NCBI RefSeq assembly: GCF_003353055.1
Contig: NZ_QKWJ01000002.1
Location: forward strand, 124,001-188,000
Reading direction: 5' to 3'
Length of the DNA stretch: 64,000 nt
Source: Cupriavidus lacunae
GTDB taxonomy: Bacteria > Pseudomonadota > Gammaproteobacteria > Burkholderiales > Burkholderiaceae
Shown: positions 58,552 through 64,000 of the stretch, piece by piece
Layout: each line of letters begins with the position of its first letter
How positions within the stretch are numbered: position 1 is the first letter of the stretch
The notes under the pieces: generated by a model
Databases searched by the model: none
Told to the model about the DNA's origin: nothing
What the model saw: only the letters and a program-made list of their open reading frames with translations
Position numbers and translations under genes: made by a program

Positions 58552-58578
58552 TGAGTTGGGGGGAGGCTCCCCAACTCA
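58552..58578. terminator. 10-bp hairpin overlapping the lacI-type stop codon
   Basis: TGAGTTGGGG (58552-58561) pairs with CCCCAACTCA (58569-58578) around a seven-base loop. It covers the stop codon of the converging regulator gene, and TCTCTTG follows on the plus strand. Confidence 0.55.
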
Positions 58579-59670
58579 TCTCTTGCGAGGCGAAGCGGTC
58601 GAGTTCCTGACGATCAGTTTTGGCGGCAGCACGACGTTATGCACCGGCTGCTCGCGAACGTTGATTGCCTGCTGGAGAAGATCGGCCACCTGGCGCCCCA
58701 TCTCCTGGTGACTGATGCGGATGGTCGTCAAAGGTGGTTCGACCATGTCGACGAGTGGCATGTCGTTATGCCCCACCACGGACAAGTCGCGAGGACATTG
58801 CAGTCCGAGTTCGCGCAGTGCGTCGTACACGCCGAGGGCAAGCGAATCATTGGCGGCGACGATGGCCGTCAGGTCCTGATGCGCACTCAGCAACCGGCAT
58901 GCCGCTTCCTTGCCGTGTTCCCGTGAATAGGCGGGGGCTACCTCGCATGGTGCTCCATTGCCATCAAAGCCATGTGAGGCCAGGGCCTGCATAAAGCCTC
59001 TGCGGCGAAGGAAGCCCGTCGAAATATCCGGCGGGCCGGCGATATGCCCGATCTTCACATGACCCAGTTCCACCAGATGGTCGACCGCCAGTTGGGCGCC
59101 GAGCACCTCGTCGGAAACAACGGCCGACAATCTCGACTGGTCCTCCGATCGGTTGACCAGTACGGTTGGCACGCCTTTTTCGATACAGAACGATACCAAC
59201 GGATCGTGGCGCGTCACTGTGGCGAGGATGAGCCCGTCGACGCGCCGCGCGATGAGCCCGTGGGCAAATTCCAGCTGGGCTTCGCAGTCCGTGCCGACGT
59301 ACCCGACGATCGCAAAGTATCCGTGCGCAGCGAGACGTCCCGTGGCGCCAGCCAGGATCGGGGTGAAAACGCTTGTTGCGATCTGGGGAATCAGAATGCC
59401 GATGAGCTTTGAACGCCCGGTGCGCAGACTTGCCGCCACGGGATCCAGCCGATATCCAAGCTTGTTGGCGGCCTTCAGGACTCGCGCCACCGCCTCGGGC
59501 AAGACCACGGAGCGCGTTGCGGGATTCAGCGCGCGAGAAACCGTTGACACATGAACGCCAGCGAGCTCGGCGACCTGTTTCATTGTGATCGGCCGCTGGC
59601 TGGCAGATGGTGCTGTTTTTCCCTTCACGACAGGCCTGGTCTGTTTCCGTTCTGAATGTAGCCGGGCCAT
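58576..59670 (-). CDS. LacI-family transcriptional regulator
   Basis: A 364-residue LacI/GalR protein. After a 29-residue basic tail the DNA-binding headpiece reads ITMKQVAELAGVHVSTVSRALN (about residues 28-50) with the hinge helix around AASLRTGRSKLIG, then a periplasmic-binding-fold effector domain (LIPQIATSVFTPILAGATGRLAA, VAANDSLALGVYDALRELG, PPLTTIRISHQEMGRQVADLLQQ). An ATG at 59583 would give a shorter, standard N-terminus. The hinge residues fit minor-groove binding to a central CpG, as in all nine operators nearby. An operator-like copy upstream of its own gene suggests autoregulation. Control of aromatic-type genes by a LacI protein is unusual. Confidence 0.95.
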   Translation of the reverse strand: MARLHSERKQTRPVVKGKTAPSASQRPITMKQVAELAGVHVSTVSRALNPATRSVVLPEAVARVLKAANKLGYRLDPVAASLRTGRSKLIGILIPQIATSVFTPILAGATGRLAAHGYFAIVGYVGTDCEAQLEFAHGLIARRVDGLILATVTRHDPLVSFCIEKGVPTVLVNRSEDQSRLSAVVSDEVLGAQLAVDHLVELGHVKIGHIAGPPDISTGFLRRRGFMQALASHGFDGNGAPCEVAPAYSREHGKEAACRLLSAHQDLTAIVAANDSLALGVYDALRELGLQCPRDLSVVGHNDMPLVDMVEPPLTTIRISHQEMGRQVADLLQQAINVREQPVHNVVLPPKLIVRNSTASPRKR

Positions 59671-59755
59671 TCAGTGAGTGAACAAACGACCATAACGGAA
59701 CGTGGCAACGGCATTGGTCGTCTTGCACATGCCCGGGCAAGTCCCGCACTGCGGA

Positions 59756-59769
59756 GACAACCGATTGTA
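59756..59769. promoter_or_regulatory. LacI-type operator O9 upstream of the regulator gene
   Basis: GACAACCGATTGTA, a degenerate copy of the consensus, lies 86 bases upstream of the regulator start. It is the weakest of the nine. Confidence 0.5.
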
Positions 59770-59868
59770 TCAAGCTCCCCTGAAATGGCAAACAAGCACC
59801 GGCCGCAGGGGAGTTCGCGACCCGGGGTTGACGCCAGGCATGGCGGGCAAGGAGGGCTCCGGCCTGCC

Positions 59869-61317
59869 TCAGATGGAAGCTGCGGACGACGCCTCGCCTT
59901 GTGCCTGACCGTGCGGGCGCGTACGCACGAACGCCACGGCCAGCGCGCAGGCCATTACCGCCGCAATGGCTCCCACCAGGAAAGCCAGGTGGTAGCCGCT
60001 ATTGAGCGCAATCACGGCATCGGCACCCGCGGCGGCAAGGCGATCGGTGCGCGCGGCCGCCAGGCTCGCCAGGATGGCCACGCCCAGCGCGCCGCCCATC
60101 ATGAACGACGTGTTGACCACACCCGAGGCCAGGCCCGACTCATCCGGCGCTACGTCGCTCATCGCGGCCAGCAACACCGGGTTGAAGGCCAGCCCCGCCC
60201 CCAGCCCCAGCAGTACCATGCCCGGCAGCACGTCCGCCACGAAGCTGGCGCCGGCCGGCGCATGCGCAAACAGCACCAGCCCGACTGCCGCCACCAGCAA
60301 TCCCAGCGACAACGGCGCGCGGATCCCGAAGCGCATCACCAGCCTGGCCGACAGCCCCAGCGAGAACACCGCCATGATGATGTTGGCCGGCAGGAAGGCC
60401 AGCCCCACCTGCATCGCGCTGTAGTTCAGCACGCGCTGCATGTAAAGCGCCGAGATAAAGAACCACGCGAACAGCGCGGCCGCCCACAGCACACCCACCA
60501 CGTTGGCCGTGGCCACGTTGCGCAGCGCGAACATGTGGAGCGGCATGAGCGGATGCGACACGCGCGATTCGATGATCAGGAACGCGATCATGAGCGCGAT
60601 GGCAATACCCAGCTGGGCAAGCGTTTGCGCAGACGTCCAACCGGCCTCGTTGGCGTGCACGATGGCGTACACCGCCAGCATCAGCGGCGCGGTAACGGTG
60701 ATCGCACCCGCCACATCCAGCCTGGCGCGACCGGCCAGCGGCTTCCCCGCCGGCAGCAGCGCCACACACCCGGCATACACCGCCACGCCGATCGGCAGGT
60801 TGACCAGGAAGATCCAGTGCCAGCTCAATGCGCTGGTCAGCAGCCCGCCCAGCAGCACGCCAATGCTGCCGCCGCCCCCGCCCACGAACCCGTAGATACC
60901 CATTGCCTTCGCGCGATCCGCCGGCGAGGTGAACAGGTTCATGATGAGCGACAGCGACACGGCCGACACCACTGCACCGCCCAGCCCCTGAACGGCGCGC
61001 GCCGTGACCAGCAGCCCCTGCGAATTCGCCAGCCCGCAGGCCGCCGAGGCTAGCGTGAATAACGTGATACCCAGCAGGAACAAGCGCCGATGGCCAAACA
61101 GGTCGCCCAGCCGCCCGCCCAGCAGCAGAAAGCCGCCAAAGGTCAGCATGTAGGCGTTGACCACCCACACGAGCGAGGTTTCGGTAAAGCCCAGGTCCGC
61201 CCGGATGGACGGCAGTGCGACGTTCACGATGGTCGTGTCCAGCACGATCATCAGCACGCCCAGGCAGAGGACAATGAGGGCGAGCCAGCGTTTGCGTTCG
61301 TCAAGGCCATGCGTCAT
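59869..61317 (-). CDS. DHA2-family (EmrB/QacA-type) MFS exporter
   Basis: A 482-residue, 14-helix drug:H+ antiporter. The ATG at 61317 starts MTHGLDERKRWLALIVLCLGVLMIVLDTTIVNVALPSI, where LDTTIVNVALP is the DHA2 motif D1; the loop 2-3 motif A is GGRLGDLFGHRRLFL and motif C lies in GGGGGSIGVLLGG. The upstream open frame is not used. No adaptor or channel gene is next to it. It lies upstream of the lacI-type gene in the same direction but is separated by 198 bases with an operator-like site, so it is probably a separate unit. The exported compound is unknown. Confidence 0.93.
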   Translation of the reverse strand: MTHGLDERKRWLALIVLCLGVLMIVLDTTIVNVALPSIRADLGFTETSLVWVVNAYMLTFGGFLLLGGRLGDLFGHRRLFLLGITLFTLASAACGLANSQGLLVTARAVQGLGGAVVSAVSLSLIMNLFTSPADRAKAMGIYGFVGGGGGSIGVLLGGLLTSALSWHWIFLVNLPIGVAVYAGCVALLPAGKPLAGRARLDVAGAITVTAPLMLAVYAIVHANEAGWTSAQTLAQLGIAIALMIAFLIIESRVSHPLMPLHMFALRNVATANVVGVLWAAALFAWFFISALYMQRVLNYSAMQVGLAFLPANIIMAVFSLGLSARLVMRFGIRAPLSLGLLVAAVGLVLFAHAPAGASFVADVLPGMVLLGLGAGLAFNPVLLAAMSDVAPDESGLASGVVNTSFMMGGALGVAILASLAAARTDRLAAAGADAVIALNSGYHLAFLVGAIAAVMACALAVAFVRTRPHGQAQGEASSAASI

Positions 61318-61473
61318 GGAACCGCTCCTGTCGGATGCTGGCAGTGCAAGACTGCGCAGTGGATTCTGGATTGGCGACGCCGGTTGCAAAAGCCTTGCCG
61401 CACGCGAGCGTTGCCGGGATGCGTGGCGGCATCGCCGAGGATGGCGCCACGGCAATGACCTTCGGTATCATCG

Positions 61474-62052
61474 TCAGCCTTCCCGCGCGGTCTTCAGCGC
61501 TCTGGTCCACCACAGCAGGTCGTCAATCGTTTGTTCGGCGACGGCGTCCAGTCCGGCCAGGTGCGGGCTGATGTCCTGGCCCTGAAAATGCGCGTACAGC
61601 GCCGCTGCCGGAACGTGGACCGCCGAGCGGATCGGTGCAATCTGCATTTCGACCGCGATCTGGCGTAGTTGCTCGATGGCGCGCGCGCCGCCGACGCTGC
61701 CATAGCCGACAAAGGTGACCGCCTTACGGCCCCATTCCGGATAGACCCAGTCGATCGCATTCTTTAGCACCGCCGACACTCCGTGGTTGTACTCGGGTGA
61801 GACGATGATGAAGCCGTCGGACGCTGCAATCGCCTGGGTCCAGCGCTTCACGACCTCGTGCTCGTAGGCCGGCCGGCCTGGCATCGCGGGCGGTACCGGC
61901 GCGTCGAAGAACGGCATCGGATAGTCTTTGAGGTCAAGCAGGCGTGCCTCAACGCCTTCGCGCTTCTTCAGGTGGTCGAGCATCCAGCGTGCGGGTTTCT
62001 CGGCGAAGCGTCCCTGGCGGACGCTGCCAATGATGACGGAAATAACGGTCAT
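61474..62052 (-). CDS. NADPH-dependent FMN reductase
   Basis: A 192-residue flavodoxin-like reductase of the FMN_red/ChrR/azoreductase type. The N-terminus MTVISVIIGSVRQGRFAEKPARW binds the FMN phosphate (GSVRQGR), and IIVSPEYNHGVSAVLKNAIDWVYPEW is the family signature. Such enzymes reduce quinones, chromate or azo dyes and protect against redox stress. It is 46 bases after the pirin gene in one orientation, so the two are likely cotranscribed. Confidence 0.94.
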   Translation of the reverse strand: MTVISVIIGSVRQGRFAEKPARWMLDHLKKREGVEARLLDLKDYPMPFFDAPVPPAMPGRPAYEHEVVKRWTQAIAASDGFIIVSPEYNHGVSAVLKNAIDWVYPEWGRKAVTFVGYGSVGGARAIEQLRQIAVEMQIAPIRSAVHVPAAALYAHFQGQDISPHLAGLDAVAEQTIDDLLWWTRALKTAREG

Positions 62053-62098
62053 GATGTGCTCCGGTTGAGTGCAATAGCATCGGTCTGCGAAAGGCGGA

Positions 62099-62953
62099 TC
62101 AACGCACCACGCCCTTGGCGCGCAGCTCGCGACCGATGCGCGCGATCTCGCGCTCGCCCTCGATCAGCGCTGCGGGGCTGGTGTGCACCGAGTAGTAGCC
62201 AAGGTGGAGATCGTGCGGATGCGGGATTGCCGTACCTAGCACGAAGCGCGCATCGGTCACCGCTTCGAATTCGATCGCCTCATCGGACTGGTCAAATACG
62301 GCCAGTTCACCTTTGTCGACGGGATCGGGCGTGCGCAGGCTGCCGTCCATCACTGCGATCCAGCCGACCCGGTAGTCCCGTGGCGGCTGGCAGGTCCAGC
62401 GCTGGCCGGCCTTGAGTTGCACAACGAAATAGTTGACGCCCGCAGGTGCATCAATCGGGCTGACCGCCTCGCCGCTACGGCCGAGCAGCACGCGCGCCGG
62501 GCCGTCCGACGGGATGTCGTCTGCCGAAAGATGCTGGCTGAACGCGGGAGCCAGTTCGCGCCCTGGCGGCAAGGCGACCCACAGCTGGAAGGCCTTGATC
62601 GGGGGCATGGCGAAGCCGGAATGCCAGACGCCACGACCGGCGCTCAGCCATTCGATGTCGCCCGCCACCATTGTTCCTTCGTGGCCGATGGATTCGGCAA
62701 AGCGACCTTGCCCTTCCATCGCCAGGGTCAGCGTAGCGATGCCCGAATGCGGATGCCAGCCGAAGCCCTGCTGGCCAATCGCCTCTTGCGTATCGATGAG
62801 ATCGAGAAATACAAAGGGCTTGATCATCTCGCCGACGTCGGAGGGGCTGACCATGCGGACAACCGGACCGTGCGCGTTGCCACGCGTGCGGAAGATGACG
62901 TTACGGCCGACACCGGCGAGGGCGGTGGGCGGCGTTTGGATGACGGCATGCAT
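62099..62953 (-). CDS. Pirin-family bicupin protein
   Basis: A 284-residue pirin. The ATG at 62953 (MHAVIQTPPTALAGVGRNVIF) has GGAGAG nine bases upstream, which makes it better than the ATG at 62983. The first cupin holds the metal site GFGWHPHSGIATLTLAMEG and VAGDIEWLSAGRGVWHSG; the second is partly degenerate. Some pirins are quercetin 2,3-dioxygenases, others act as redox sensors. It forms a unit with the FMN reductase and is divergent from a LysR gene. Confidence 0.92.
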   Translation of the reverse strand: MHAVIQTPPTALAGVGRNVIFRTRGNAHGPVVRMVSPSDVGEMIKPFVFLDLIDTQEAIGQQGFGWHPHSGIATLTLAMEGQGRFAESIGHEGTMVAGDIEWLSAGRGVWHSGFAMPPIKAFQLWVALPPGRELAPAFSQHLSADDIPSDGPARVLLGRSGEAVSPIDAPAGVNYFVVQLKAGQRWTCQPPRDYRVGWIAVMDGSLRTPDPVDKGELAVFDQSDEAIEFEAVTDARFVLGTAIPHPHDLHLGYYSVHTSPAALIEGEREIARIGRELRAKGVVR

Positions 62954-63173
62954 GGGACGCTCTCCAGCTATTTGACTTGCCATAGATGAGGTTCTTGGTC
63001 AGGTGTCTGTATCGGTTCGCGCCGCGCGCCGGACGTGATCAACAGGATGTGGCGAGCGCGGCGCCGGGCTGACTCGTGCACGCGTCGACCTGACACCTTA
63101 AGTATGGGGACGAGAAGCGTTTCACACTAGATGGTAAAGTCGGATTGGATTCATCCATTTTTGGAGAAATATC

Positions 63174-64000
63174 ATGCTCGATCTGAATGATCTGGCGATG
63201 TTCGTCCAGGTGGTCCGCGCCGGCAGCTTCTCCGAGGCGGCGCGCCGTCTGCGCATGCCGGCGAATACGCTGAGCCGGCGCATCGATCAACTCGAAGGGC
63301 AACTCGGCACGCGACTGCTGCATCGCTCGACACGCAAACTCGCGCCGAGCACGGAAGGCCAGGCGCTGTTCGAGCGCTATGCGCCGGCGCTGGACCAGAT
63401 CCTGGAGATCGGGCGGCTCCATGCAGATGAGCAGGCACCGTCGGGCTCGGTTCGCGTCGCCGCGATGGCAGGCCTGTTCGAACTCATGGGTATGGAATGG
63501 CTGGGCGAGTTCTACACGCGCTATCCACACATCAGCCTCGACTTCCTGCTCGACGATACGCCCACCGATCTGATCGCCGAGCGCATCGATCTGGCCTTGC
63601 GCATGGGCATCGAGACCGGTAGCGGCTATAAGGTACGTCGGCTGGCGCCGAGTGCAATGATCCTCGCGGCGAGTCCGGCCTATCTGACACGGCGCCCTGC
63701 ACCCCGCACGCTGCGTGAACTGGCCGAACACGACTGTCTGACGATTTCCAGTCGCCAGGGGCGCAACACGTGGCGTCTGCAGGGTCCACGCGGAAGTCAG
63801 GAGGTGTCGATCAACAGCCGGTTCGCGGTCAACGACATGCGAGTGCTGGCGCAGGCTTGTATCTCTGGACTGGGTATTGCGTTGTTGCCGCAGTTAATCG
63901 TTGAGCCAGTCATCGCGCAAGGGAAACTGGTGCGCGTGCTGCCGACCTATCGGCGCGCGAGCACCGGTCTCGGCCTGCAGCTCGTGTACACGAGCCGCCC
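63174..64000 (+). CDS. LysR-family transcriptional regulator, 3'-truncated by window end
   Basis: At least 275 residues of a LysR regulator; no stop is reached before the window ends, and roughly 20-40 residues are probably missing. The ATG at 63174 follows GGAGAA. The winged helix is at residues 4-62 (FSEAARRLRMPANTLSRRIDQLEGQLGTRLLHRSTRKL) and the effector domain starts near residue 88. It is divergent from the pirin/FMN reductase pair with 220 bases between starts, so it probably regulates them, as in many quinone- or electrophile-responsive pairs. Confidence 0.93.
   Translation, partial: MLDLNDLAMFVQVVRAGSFSEAARRLRMPANTLSRRIDQLEGQLGTRLLHRSTRKLAPSTEGQALFERYAPALDQILEIGRLHADEQAPSGSVRVAAMAGLFELMGMEWLGEFYTRYPHISLDFLLDDTPTDLIAERIDLALRMGIETGSGYKVRRLAPSAMILAASPAYLTRRPAPRTLRELAEHDCLTISSRQGRNTWRLQGPRGSQEVSINSRFAVNDMRVLAQACISGLGIALLPQLIVEPVIAQGKLVRVLPTYRRASTGLGLQLVYTSR

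Noticed and set aside
59674-61053. 459-codon open frame on the plus strand
   Set aside because: Arginine/histidine-rich antisense shadow of the DHA2 transporter with no domain.

Overview
The window is high-GC DNA coding densely on both strands, with many LysR regulators, a tripartite-tricarboxylate-type (Bug) binding protein, AAHS-family aromatic transporters, a Calvin-cycle gene pair and membrane-bound formate dehydrogenase. This points to a metabolically versatile betaproteobacterium of the Burkholderiales, most likely Cupriavidus. From memory, cbbK-cbbA close a cbb operon on the second replicon of Cupriavidus necator; the replicon cannot be proven from this window alone.

Bases 1-13.9k: the 3' end of a Calvin-cycle operon (cbbK truncated by the window edge, then cbbA); a convergent fdoGHI-fdhE operon for a Tat-exported, membrane-bound, cysteine-type formate dehydrogenase; a second cytoplasmic FdhF/YdeP-family molybdopterin oxidoreductase; and a ClpG/ClpK-type stand-alone AAA+ disaggregase followed by a 65-residue protein. 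Formate oxidation beside CO2 fixation suggests growth on formate.

Bases 13.9-26.2k: a Bug binding protein plus M20 amidohydrolase with a divergent LysR; an AraC-like protein and another LysR; then an acyl-CoA block (acyl-CoA synthetase, CaiB-type CoA-transferase, thiolase, acetyl-CoA hydrolase/transferase-family protein, divergent acyl-CoA dehydrogenase).

Bases 26.2-39k: a complete 3-hydroxybenzoate/gentisate pathway (LysR, gentisate dioxygenase, fumarylpyruvate hydrolase, maleylpyruvate isomerase, 3-hydroxybenzoate 6-hydroxylase, AAHS transporter). A minus-strand sulfur amino acid operon follows: thioredoxin reductase, cystathionine beta-lyase-like enzyme, cystine ABC transporter, D-cysteine desulfhydrase, with a DUF3088-like gene upstream.

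Bases 39-49k: an FtrA-type AraC regulator, two secreted proteins (one built of DPYTQGA repeats), an MFS-HlyD-OMF efflux operon with ATGA overlaps, and a divergent kdgD/gudD glucarate pair sharing a promoter element.

Bases 49-59.8k hold the most unusual region. Nine near-identical palindromes (consensus TGCAAWCGWTTGCA) precede six transcription units: aldehyde dehydrogenase-amidohydrolase-DoxX, an AAHS transporter, a porin, an intradiol dioxygenase-gamma carbonic anhydrase pair, a signal-peptide-less NMT1-like protein, and a LacI-family regulator. This looks like a self-contained LacI-controlled regulon for an unidentified aromatic or N-containing ring compound.

Bases 59.8-64k: a 14-TM MFS exporter, an FMN reductase, a pirin, and a LysR truncated by the window end. 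No rRNA, tRNA, CRISPR array or insertion sequence was seen.
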